In this document: positions 1 to 5,658 of the stretch, piece by piece
Position numbering within the stretch: position 1 is the first letter of the stretch
How the letters are laid out: each line of letters begins with the position of its first letter
Origin: Rickettsiales bacterium
GTDB lineage: Bacteria; Pseudomonadota; Alphaproteobacteria; Rickettsiales; UBA1997
Direction: 5' to 3'
Assembly (NCBI GenBank): GCA_031269065.1
Contig: JAIRWJ010000097.1
Span: forward strand, 1-5,658
Length of the DNA stretch: 5,658 bases
Program-made: the position numbers and the translations under genes
The notes under the pieces: model-generated
The model's input: the letters and a program-made list of their open reading frames with translations, nothing else
What the model was told of the DNA's origin: nothing
Databases searched by the model: none

Positions 1-1
1 T

Positions 2-103
2 ATTGCTACTCCAGCTGCGGTGCTGACAGCTATCCCTCTTGTCTACCAGATTGCCAACTATTTCTATGGGAAAGCAAAGAATCCTTCTCCGGTTCGGGGC
101 TAG
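2..103 (+). CDS. C-terminal end of an unidentified, probably membrane, protein (partial)
   Basis: One frame is open from the window edge to a TAG at 101-103, giving 33 residues. It begins with a run of about 20 mostly hydrophobic residues (ATPAAVLTAIPLVYQI and onward) and ends in a short basic, Pro-containing tail (GKAKNPSPVRG). This composition suits the last transmembrane helix and cytoplasmic tail of a membrane protein. The other two + frames give less protein-like sequence; one of them is stopped within the first eight codons. A probable terminator about 105 nt further on fits the end of a transcription unit. The family cannot be recognised from this fragment, and the call rests on composition alone. 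Confidence 0.45.
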   Translation: MATPAAVLTAIPLVYQIANYFYGKAKNPSPVRG

Positions 104-207
104 GGTCATAGAAACTGAATTATCTCTGGGAGTAATGGGCACAGAGGTAGGGCGTGTTCGTCACATCGATAGTTAGAGGGGGATTAAGTAGTTTATTTTC
201 CTCTGCT

Positions 208-245
208 CCCGAGCCCCTACGAGGTTTAGGGGAGAGTGGGTTTTT
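208..245 (+). terminator. Probable rho-independent terminator of the upstream gene
   Basis: CCCCTA (214-219) pairs perfectly with TAGGGG (227-232) around a 7-nt loop. An outer CCC (208-210) can pair with GGG (238-240) across a small internal loop. Five T residues follow directly at 241-245, and more T-rich sequence follows that. The structure lies between the upstream stop codon (103) and the gyrA promoter, where a terminator is expected. The stem is short and interrupted, so the call is moderate. Confidence 0.5.
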
Positions 246-260
246 ATGATTTTTATCATA
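245..260. repeat. AT-rich inverted repeat (6-bp arms, 4-nt spacer)
   Basis: TATGAT (245-250) and ATCATA (255-260) are perfect reverse complements separated by TTTT. It lies directly after the terminator T-run and about 80 bp before the gyrA promoter. It could be an operator-like dyad or chance in AT-rich DNA. No second copy was seen in the window. Confidence 0.3.
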
Positions 261-337
261 CTGTAGCCGGCAGTAGTGTCGAAATCGGGGAATCCAACAT
301 AGACCAGAGGATTCACAAAAAAGAGTTTGCTATACCC

Positions 338-366
338 TTGAAAAATAGATTGTGAACCTGTACAGT
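338..366 (+). promoter_or_regulatory. Probable sigma-70-type promoter for gyrA
   Basis: TTGAAA at 338-343 matches 5 of 6 bases of the -35 consensus. TACAGT at 361-366 matches 4 of 6 of the -10 consensus. The spacing is exactly 17 bp. Transcription would start near 373, leaving a leader of about 20 nt before the ATG at 394. That leader has no purine-rich Shine-Dalgarno sequence. This is the best promoter match I found in the 104-393 stretch; the rest of that stretch shows only the terminator and the palindrome. Confidence 0.5.
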
Positions 367-393
367 AGTGAAATACTTGTCAACTAAAAACAA

Positions 394-3141
394 ATGCCAG
401 AAGAAACCGACCACAGGCAGGGGGATGTGGTGAGTGTCGATATTTCGGAAGAAATGAAGAAGTCTTACCTGGACTATGCTATGAGCATAATTGTATCTAG
501 GGCAATTCCGGATGTCTGTGATGGTTTAAAGCCGGTGCACCGGCGAATATTGTATTCTATGCATGAATGTGGCTATGAACATGGCAAACCATTCAGAAAA
601 TGTGCCAAAATAGTCGGAGATGTGATGGGTAAATATCATCCCCATGGGGACAGTTCCATCTACGAGGCTCTGGTGAGGATGGTTCAGGACTTCTCTATGG
701 GTGTTCCTCTGATAAATGGCCAGGGAAACTTTGGCTCCATAGACGATGACCCGGCGGCGGCCCCCAGGTATACTGAGGCCCGAATGGAGAAAATTTCTAT
801 GTTCCTAGTGGATGACATAGATAAGGACACCGTTGACTTTATGCCAAACTATGATGGAACCGAAAAGGAGCCAACTGTGCTGCCGGCAAAGTTCCCCAAT
901 CTGCTGGTCAATGGCAGCGCCGGCATAGCTGTGGGCATGGCTACCAATATTCCTCCCCACAATCTGGGGGAAGTTATCAGTGGTACAATGGAATATATAG
1001 ACAATCCCCAGGTTACTTTGGAGGAGCTGTTAAATATTATACCAGCTCCGGATTTTCCTACAGACTGCCTGATTATTGGAAGGGGTGGCTACAGCCAGGC
1101 TGCTAGAACAGGTCGGGGTTCTGTGATAATGCGGGGTGAAACCTTTATAGAGGAGAAAAAGGGTAGGGAATCTATAATAATAAAGTCCATACCTTTTCAG
1201 GTGGTTAAATCAAAGCTCGTTGAAAAGATAGCCGAACTGGTTAGAGAGAAGAAAATCGAGGGAGTTTCCGATCTGAGGGATGAGTCCAGCAAAGAAGGCC
1301 TGCGGGTGGTGATAGAGCTGAGAAAGGATGCTGTCAGCGAGGTAATTTTGAATCAACTCTATTCCTTCACTCCGCTTCAGTCGAACTTTCCGGTTAATAT
1401 GTTGGCTCTCAATGGGGGTAAACCGGAACTCCTAAATCTTCTCGATGTAATAAGGTTATTTACAGAATTCCGGAAGGAAACCGTTAGCCGAAGAACCCAG
1501 TTTCTTCTGCGCAGGGATCGGGAGAAAGCCCATATTCTTATAGGACTGCGGGTGGCTGTGGACCATATAGACGAGATAGTGAAGATAATTAGGGCAGCCA
1601 AAGATGTGGCTGACGCTCGGGCGGAACTTATGGAGAGAGAATGGAATGCTGTTTCTGTTATAAGCCTTATAGAACTGGTGGAAGATAGAGGGAATAAAAT
1701 TAAGGATGGTAAATTTTTTTTCACCGAAGAGCAAGCTAGAGCTATTTTGGATATGAATTTGTCAAAATTGACGGCTCTTGAGGACGATAAGATTGATAAT
1801 GATCTGAAGGAGGTGGCTGCTAGGATAGTTGAGTATATAGCTATATTGAGTGACAAAAGCAGGCTAATGGGTCTGATAAAACAAGAGCTGCTGGAAATAA
1901 AAAATAATTTTGCTACTGGAAGAAGAAGTCAGATTATTCGTGAGGAAGGGGATTTTGATGCTGAAGATCTGATACCAAAGGAAGATATGGTGATTATAGC
2001 TACAGTTGGCGGCTATATAAAGCGCATTCCCCTCTCGAGCTATCGGGCGCAGAATAGAGGGGGAAGGGGAAAAATGGGCATAACTGTACAGGACGATGAT
2101 TTGACTAATAACATATTTATAGCCGATACACATACGCCTATACTGTTCTTCTCAAATCGAGGTATAGTTTATCGACTAAAGACACACAGGCTGCCGCTAG
2201 GCGGGAACAACTCCAAGGGTAGAGCCATAGTTAATTTGCTTCCTCTGGAAAAGAACGAATTCATAACAACGGTATTACCTCTGAGCAGTAAAAAGGAAGA
2301 ATGGGTGACAAAAAATATAGTATTCGCCACAGAATTAGGCAATGTTCGGAGGAACTCCATGGATGCCTTCGAAAGCGTCCAGTCAGGCGGAAAAATTGCT
2401 ATAAAACTTGATGATGGGGATTCTCTGGTGCAGGTCGCTCTGTGTAATGATGATGACCATCTGTTGCTCTCCTCCAAGCTCGGTAAATGTATAAGATTTC
2501 CTCTGGAGGTGCTGAGGGTTTTCCAGAGCCGAAGCTCCTCCGGGGTGAGGGGGATGAGACTCGATAGAAACAACCAAATAGTGTCCATGTCTATACTTAG
2601 ATACTCTAAAATAGAAGATTCGGAGAAACGTGAGGCTTATCTGAGGATTCCAGTGATCGACAGACTGGCCATAGGAAACAGATTGAAAAAAGCTACGGAG
2701 AATGGAGACTTGTATTTTGACTTTCCAAAAATTGATGAAAATCTATTGACCATTCTAACTCTGGACGAAGTGAAGCAACTGGCCCTGGATGAGGAATTTA
2801 TTTTGACAATCACAGAAAATGGCTTTGGCAAGAGGACATCCATATACGAATATAGAACAACAAACCGGGGTGGTGTAGGTGTAACGAATATCATAACATC
2901 TCGGAGGAATGGCAATGTTATATATAGCAGTGAAGTAAGTGATGACTGTGATGTGCTTATGATGACAGATAAAGGTACAGTCATAAGAACAAAGATCAGA
3001 GATATAAAAATATCTGGAAGAAACACCCAGGGCGTCACTCTTATGAAAACCGAGGATAAGATAATATCTGTTGCCGTTGCCAGGAGTGAGAGCAACGATG
3101 ACATCAGCAGCGAAGAGGAAAAAATTCCTGGGGGGATCTAA
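394..3141 (+). CDS. gyrA: DNA gyrase subunit A
   Basis: This is the DNA-cleaving subunit of gyrase (A2B2 with GyrB), the ATP-dependent type II topoisomerase that introduces negative supercoils. The protein is 915 aa, a normal length and complete. The N-terminal breakage-reunion domain has the start motif SYLDYAMSIIVSRAIPD (24-40), the region KYHPHGDSSIYEAL (80-93) and the catalytic tyrosine Tyr126 in APRYTEAR (E. coli Tyr122). The GyrA box that begins the DNA-wrapping domain is QNRGGRG (553-559), a variant of QRRGGKG. Blade repeats follow, with degenerate boxes near 714-720, 824-829 and 875-880. A segment at about 738-800 between blades matches the insertion usual in alphaproteobacterial GyrA. 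The tail is short and acidic. ATG 394 is chosen because TAA at 385 closes the frame and homologues begin similarly. There is no clear ribosome binding site. The position equivalent to E. coli Ser83 is Ser87, and that of Asp87 is Glu91, as in many wild-type bacteria. The stop overlaps the next start. Confidence 0.98.
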   Translation: MPEETDHRQGDVVSVDISEEMKKSYLDYAMSIIVSRAIPDVCDGLKPVHRRILYSMHECGYEHGKPFRKCAKIVGDVMGKYHPHGDSSIYEALVRMVQDFSMGVPLINGQGNFGSIDDDPAAAPRYTEARMEKISMFLVDDIDKDTVDFMPNYDGTEKEPTVLPAKFPNLLVNGSAGIAVGMATNIPPHNLGEVISGTMEYIDNPQVTLEELLNIIPAPDFPTDCLIIGRGGYSQAARTGRGSVIMRGETFIEEKKGRESIIIKSIPFQVVKSKLVEKIAELVREKKIEGVSDLRDESSKEGLRVVIELRKDAVSEVILNQLYSFTPLQSNFPVNMLALNGGKPELLNLLDVIRLFTEFRKETVSRRTQFLLRRDREKAHILIGLRVAVDHIDEIVKIIRAAKDVADARAELMEREWNAVSVISLIELVEDRGNKIKDGKFFFTEEQARAILDMNLSKLTALEDDKIDNDLKEVAARIVEYIAILSDKSRLMGLIKQELLEIKNNFATGRRSQIIREEGDFDAEDLIPKEDMVIIATVGGYIKRIPLSSYRAQNRGGRGKMGITVQDDDLTNNIFIADTHTPILFFSNRGIVYRLKTHRLPLGGNNSKGRAIVNLLPLEKNEFITTVLPLSSKKEEWVTKNIVFATELGNVRRNSMDAFESVQSGGKIAIKLDDGDSLVQVALCNDDDHLLLSSKLGKCIRFPLEVLRVFQSRSSSGVRGMRLDRNNQIVSMSILRYSKIEDSEKREAYLRIPVIDRLAIGNRLKKATENGDLYFDFPKIDENLLTILTLDEVKQLALDEEFILTITENGFGKRTSIYEYRTTNRGGVGVTNIITSRRNGNVIYSSEVSDDCDVLMMTDKGTVIRTKIRDIKISGRNTQGVTLMKTEDKIISVAVARSESNDDISSEEEKIPGGI

Positions 3142-3143
3142 TG
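3130..3143 (+). promoter_or_regulatory. G-rich ribosome binding site and TAATG stop/start overlap
   Basis: The gyrA stop TAA (3139-3141) shares its last A with the ATG (3141-3143) of the next gene. A run of six G then A (3130-3136) lies just upstream and could pair with the 16S rRNA 3' end. The arrangement suggests that ribosomes ending gyrA restart on the next gene (translational coupling). Confidence 0.55.
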
Positions 3144-3938
3144 ATAGAAAGAATCAAAAATGTTGTCTGCATAAGGTGGGGTGACCCTAGTTTCTATTCA
3201 TCTAAGCATGTGAATAATCTATGCAGATCGGTTCTAAGAAACATCAGTGGTAGAGTAAATTTTTACTGCTTCACGGACAATCCCGATGGTCTGGACGACA
3301 ATATAATAGCAAAAGCTCTGCCGATATTGAGAAACGTGGAAAAGGTTGGATGTGCCATATACAAAAAGGAAGCGGGTCTCTGTGACGATGGCCTAGGTGA
3401 ATTAAATGGCCAGAGGGTACTCTACTTTGATCTAGATACCACTATAGTGGATAACATAGATCCATTCTTCGAGATTCCAGAGGGAGATGGATTTTATATA
3501 ATAAAGGACTGGAACCATGGTGAAAACACAAAGGTAGGCCAGGCATCCTGCTATTCCTGGAGAGTCGGAACTTTGGGCCACGTAAAATCGTATTTTGAAG
3601 AAAACTACGAAGAGATCTACAAAAAGTTTGGCAGTGCTTCCCAGGAGTACTTGTCTAGTAAGGTCTTTGAAAAATTTGGAGAAATAAATTTTTGGCCGGA
3701 TACTTGGTGCAGAAGTTTCAAACGTCACTGCCTGCCAAATCCTATTATTCCTTTTCTGAGAAAATTCAGAATGGCAAGCATTCCGGCCGGGGCAAAAATA
3801 ATATGCTTTCACGGAAGACCAAAGGCAGAGGATGCAGTACAAGGCCTATGGCCAGGACAAGCCTGGTATAAGCGTCTATTCTACAAACATCTGAAACCCG
3901 TAACCTGGCTAGAGGACTATCTAGACATCCCCCGCTAG
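3141..3938 (+). CDS. Glycosyltransferase-like protein (GT-A fold, DxD motif)
   Basis: This 265-aa protein lacks an evident signal peptide or membrane helix and is probably cytoplasmic. I recognise it as a member of a family of uncharacterised alphaproteobacterial proteins related to GT-A glycosyltransferases. The start, NVVCIRWGDPSFYSSKHVNNL (7-27), resembles their N-terminal nucleotide-binding strand and helix. FYCFTDNPDGL (41-51) and VLYFDLDTTIVDNID (93-107) follow. DLD at 97-99 is the expected metal and nucleotide-sugar binding DxD. Later conserved stretches are WPDTWCRSFKRHCLP (185-199) and ICFHGRPKAEDAV (221-233). The usual acidic residue in the DQ-like motif near 166-170 appears as SASQEYL, so catalysis is not certain. 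The donor sugar and acceptor are unknown; an envelope or surface glycan is a reasonable guess. It is probably co-transcribed with gyrA (1-nt overlap), with alr 28 nt downstream. That context gives no firm functional clue, because gyrA is a housekeeping gene. Confidence 0.8.
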   Translation: MIERIKNVVCIRWGDPSFYSSKHVNNLCRSVLRNISGRVNFYCFTDNPDGLDDNIIAKALPILRNVEKVGCAIYKKEAGLCDDGLGELNGQRVLYFDLDTTIVDNIDPFFEIPEGDGFYIIKDWNHGENTKVGQASCYSWRVGTLGHVKSYFEENYEEIYKKFGSASQEYLSSKVFEKFGEINFWPDTWCRSFKRHCLPNPIIPFLRKFRMASIPAGAKIICFHGRPKAEDAVQGLWPGQAWYKRLFYKHLKPVTWLEDYLDIPR

Positions 3939-3951
3939 TTCAAAAGAACTA
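3936..3951. repeat. Small perfect hairpin at the end of the glycosyltransferase-like gene
   Basis: TAGTTC (3936-3941) and GAACTA (3946-3951) are perfect reverse complements around an AAAA loop. The left arm contains the TAG stop codon. No T-tract follows on either strand, so it is unlikely to be an efficient terminator. It sits 15 nt before the alr ATG and could affect mRNA stability or access to the alr start. With only 6-bp, A/T-rich arms, chance is possible. Confidence 0.35.
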
Positions 3952-3966
3952 TAAAATTACTTAGAA

Positions 3967-5484
3967 ATGGGGAATACAACTATAGAGATAAATCTGGGTT
4001 TTGTTAGGGATAATTATTTATTTTTTAGAAAACTAACAGGCCATGGAAAAAACTGCTTCCCGGTGGTTAAGGCAAATGCCTATGGTCTGGGAATTCTGGA
4101 GGTTGTAGAAGCGTTACTTCAAATCGAAGAGCCCCAGAGAGACTTTTTTGTCTACTCTCTGAGAAGTGCCCTCGACATCCGGCTAAATTTTGGTAGCCGG
4201 GTGAGTAACATATATGTCCTGCGGGGTCCACTGGCCGGACAGGAGGAAATTTTTGCAGAATATAGCATTATTCCAGCCATAAATAGTCTAGAGCAGCTAA
4301 AAATATGGTCCAACTACGCCAGAAGCTCTGGCAAAAGGTTAACCACAGTGCTACAGTTCAATCTGGGAATAAACAGATCCGGAATAGAGATAGACCTAGC
4401 ACGGTATTTCCAAGATTTTATTTCCTTCAAAGAAAATGGAATAGACCTAGCTATGATTATGGGTCACCTAGGCTGTCAACATCCTCTGGATAGTCCCCTA
4501 GGCCAACGATATACAATAAGGGAATTGGATAACTTTAGGAAAGTCACTGCATTTTTCCCCGGTATCAAAAGAAATCTAGTGGAATCCCGAGGTGCTATCT
4601 ATTTGCCCAAGGCTCGCTACGAAGGCAGCAGAATAGGAATAGGTCTTTTCACATTTGAGAAAGAAAAAAATACCGAAATAAAAACTGTTCTTAGCATAAA
4701 ATGTGACCTACAGCGCGATAGGAGGTCTGGCAAGCTCTTCATAAATTTTGGAACGGAAAACGGACTCTCCGAAGACTATGAGAACGGCGGATTTGTCTAT
4801 GTGGGCGATAAAAAGGTTTACGTGAAAAGGGTACAGGACCGGAAAACTCTGCTAGACCCCGGAAACGAAAGCTTAACATCATCCACAGCTCTGTTGGTGG
4901 GTCATATGGGGAAAAACCACATAGACGGCTATGAATTTTCAAGAATGAATGGCACCATTCCGGAGGAACTCTTTGCCCTAATTCTCACTAAAAATAGGAA
5001 CAAAGAGGATGTGATGATAGATTTCATCGGAAATAGATTTGCTAGTACGGGATTAGAAAAGCCATCAGACCCGAGACTACTAGAGAATCTGGCAGAATTC
5101 GACCAGAATGGGCGGCTAGTTAAATTAACATCCACTATCAGTGAAAAAAGGACTGTCAGAGAAGACGGTTTTTGTGGCTATGACGCCACAGAGCCAGTGA
5201 AGATGGGCGACTCTCTGGTCACCATATCCCTAGGCTATCTGGATGGTTTTAGCCGAAAACTCAGCGGGACCAAAGTAAAAATGTTTATAAAAAATGCTTC
5301 TAGACGGATTTTCCCCTGTATTCTTTGTGGCAGAGTGTCCATGGACCAGATCTGCGCTCGAATAGACAGAAAAGCTTTTGAAGAAGTAGAAATTGGAGAC
5401 AAAGTCCTAATAATCGATGACTCTATCGCTCTGGGTGACAAAAAGCTCAGAGCCGCGCTAAACACTTCACTGCTGATGGTCTGA
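3967..5484 (+). CDS. alr: Alanine racemase with an apparent duplicated C-terminal domain and disrupted 3' end
   Basis: This PLP enzyme interconverts L- and D-alanine to supply D-Ala for peptidoglycan. The TIM-barrel half is clear: the start TTIEINLGFVRDNY aligns with family N-termini and fixes ATG 3967 (TAA at 3952 closes the frame upstream). The PLP lysine is Lys35 in VVKANAYG, GINRSG (134-139) carries the expected Arg137, GHLG is at 166-169, and RIGIGLF (222-228) matches the RPGIALYG strand. The length is 505 aa against about 360-370 usually. The excess lies at about 245-383, where a sequence like a worn C-terminal domain occurs. An intact domain follows: Tyr405 in GYDAT (catalytic base, equivalent to Tyr265 of Geobacillus Alr), GYLDG (423-427) and VSMDQ (457-461). 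The protein ends in LLMV without the family's last ~35 residues; matching pieces lie downstream in other frames. No Shine-Dalgarno is visible. Activity is plausible because key residues remain, but the C-terminal loss makes it uncertain. Confidence 0.9.
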   Translation: MGNTTIEINLGFVRDNYLFFRKLTGHGKNCFPVVKANAYGLGILEVVEALLQIEEPQRDFFVYSLRSALDIRLNFGSRVSNIYVLRGPLAGQEEIFAEYSIIPAINSLEQLKIWSNYARSSGKRLTTVLQFNLGINRSGIEIDLARYFQDFISFKENGIDLAMIMGHLGCQHPLDSPLGQRYTIRELDNFRKVTAFFPGIKRNLVESRGAIYLPKARYEGSRIGIGLFTFEKEKNTEIKTVLSIKCDLQRDRRSGKLFINFGTENGLSEDYENGGFVYVGDKKVYVKRVQDRKTLLDPGNESLTSSTALLVGHMGKNHIDGYEFSRMNGTIPEELFALILTKNRNKEDVMIDFIGNRFASTGLEKPSDPRLLENLAEFDQNGRLVKLTSTISEKRTVREDGFCGYDATEPVKMGDSLVTISLGYLDGFSRKLSGTKVKMFIKNASRRIFPCILCGRVSMDQICARIDRKAFEEVEIGDKVLIIDDSIALGDKKLRAALNTSLLMV

Positions 5485-5598
5485 CAGACGCCCTCATGCA
5501 GCCTTCTCCTGTCTTACATTCCAACGGAGTTCCCTCCGGAGATAGAAGTCTGTTCCTGCTCCGATTTCGAAGAAACTTGGGGGAGGAATTGGACATGA
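5463..5598 (+). other. Displaced 3' end of alr in two reading frames
   Basis: Between 5463 and about 5510 the frame that includes CAC 5463 reads HFTADGLTDALMQPSP. This resembles the family motif ITAEELAELLGTIP, which should follow the GDKVLII strand of Alr. From about 5503 the original alr frame reads LLLSYIPTEFPPEIEV, which resembles the usual ending of the type EILTRISPRVPRIYV. That frame closes at TGA 5596-5598, which overlaps the next ATG as ATGA. A change of -1 between about 5436 and 5463 and a compensating +1 near 5500-5510 would restore a racemase of about 543 residues with a normal terminus. The similarities are short and judged by eye. Confidence 0.45.
5579..5597 (+). promoter_or_regulatory. 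Strong Shine-Dalgarno sequence and ATG
   Basis: GGGGGAGGAA (5579-5588) includes GGAGG at 5582-5586, placed 8 nt before the ATG at 5595. It is the best ribosome binding site in the window. The ATG overlaps a TGA in the alr frame (ATGA, 5595-5598), a common arrangement of translationally coupled genes. This supports a real gene start here. Confidence 0.55.
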
Positions 5599-5657
5599 AC
5601 AACATAAAAATCCCAAAACTCCTTGATTTAAAAAAGTTCATCGGGATAATAGAGTAA
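5595..5657 (+). CDS. Start of a downstream gene or 20-aa small ORF
   Basis: A strong ribosome binding site precedes ATG 5595, but the frame reads only MNNIKIPKLLDLKKFIGIIE before TAA at 5655-5657, one base before the window ends. The peptide is basic and amphipathic with no recognisable family. It may be a true short ORF. It may also be the N-terminus of a longer gene broken by a frame error of the kind suspected in the preceding alr end. From memory, in some Rickettsiales alr is followed by an ABC-type lipid transport permease (MlaE-like) gene; the 20 residues neither confirm nor exclude this. Confidence 0.3.
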   Translation: MNNIKIPKLLDLKKFIGIIE

Positions 5658-5658
5658 A

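Noticed and set aside
104..337. tRNA, riboswitch or CRISPR in the intergenic region before gyrA
   Set aside because: No cloverleaf, no T-loop-like motif in the right place, no repeated spacers and no riboswitch core that I could recognise.
634..666. Possible quinolone-resistance changes in GyrA (Ser88 and Glu91 against Ala84 and Asp87 of E. coli)
   Set aside because: The key Ser87 (E. coli Ser83) is kept, and Ser-Ile-Tyr-Glu is the normal sequence in many quinolone-sensitive bacteria.
1377..1856. A 159-codon open frame on the - strand inside gyrA, and several similar antisense frames at 1456-1734, 1864-2133, 2169-2588 and 2637-3104
   Set aside because: All lie opposite the well-conserved gyrA coding sequence, read as low-complexity Ser/Leu/Ile-rich proteins with no recognisable motif, and are the expected by-product of the gyrA codon pattern.
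2605..2800. An apparent insertion between GyrA C-terminal blades (about residues 738-800)
   Set aside because: A segment of this kind at this site is usual in alphaproteobacterial GyrA, so it is a lineage marker and not a novelty.
3432..3842. A 136-codon open frame on the - strand opposite the glycosyltransferase-like gene
   Set aside because: The + strand carries DxD and FHGRPK motifs in a complete, overlapping-start gene; the antisense frame shows no family features.
4305..4493. A 62-codon + strand frame within alr, plus - strand frames at 4739-4942, 4929-5135, 5235-5465 and 5447-5641
   Set aside because: They overlap recognisable Alr motifs in the main frame and show no conserved motif or ribosome binding site of their own.
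5482..5484. TGA read as a sense codon (altered genetic code or selenocysteine) to explain coding-like sequence after the alr stop
   Set aside because: The best-matching peptide over the TGA lies in another frame, so compensating frameshifts explain the data better; nothing else in the window points to recoding.
5525..5538. Hairpin CGGAG-TTCC-CTCCG as a terminator after alr
   Set aside because: The stem is only 5 bp with no T-tract, and the sequence can be explained as coding DNA of the displaced alr end.

Overview
The window looks like a piece of an alphaproteobacterial chromosome, most likely from the Rickettsiales/Holosporales-type intracellular lineages. The evidence is a GyrA with the extra segment between C-terminal blades that alphaproteobacterial GyrA proteins carry, an alanine racemase whose N-terminal half reads like rickettsial Alr, and moderately AT-rich DNA. 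This placement rests on recalled family features, not on a database search.

Layout, all on the + strand. Positions 2-103 hold the last 33 codons of an unidentified gene with a hydrophobic C-terminus. The non-coding stretch 104-393 contains a probable intrinsic terminator (208-245), an AT-rich palindrome (245-260) and a good sigma-70-like promoter (338-366) just ahead of gyrA. gyrA (394-3141) is complete. It overlaps by one base (TAATG) a 265-aa glycosyltransferase-like gene (3141-3938). After 28 nt that include a small perfect hairpin comes alr (3967-5484). The last 175 bases hold what looks like the displaced 3' end of alr, in two frames, and then a strong ribosome binding site and an ATG at 5595 whose frame closes after only 20 codons, one base before the window ends.

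gyrA, the glycosyltransferase-like gene and alr appear to form one transcription unit from the promoter at 338-366: gaps are -1 and 28 nt, with no terminator or clear promoter between them. The products do not form one obvious pathway. GyrA supercoils DNA, Alr makes D-alanine for peptidoglycan, and the acceptor of the glycosyltransferase-like protein is unknown.

I see no wholly new system. The most unusual item is the alanine racemase. It is about 135 residues longer than usual because it appears to hold two C-terminal domains in tandem: a degenerate one without the catalytic tyrosine segment, then an intact one. Its 3' end is also out of frame relative to the family, which suggests frameshift mutations, sequencing error near a contig end, or less likely recoding.
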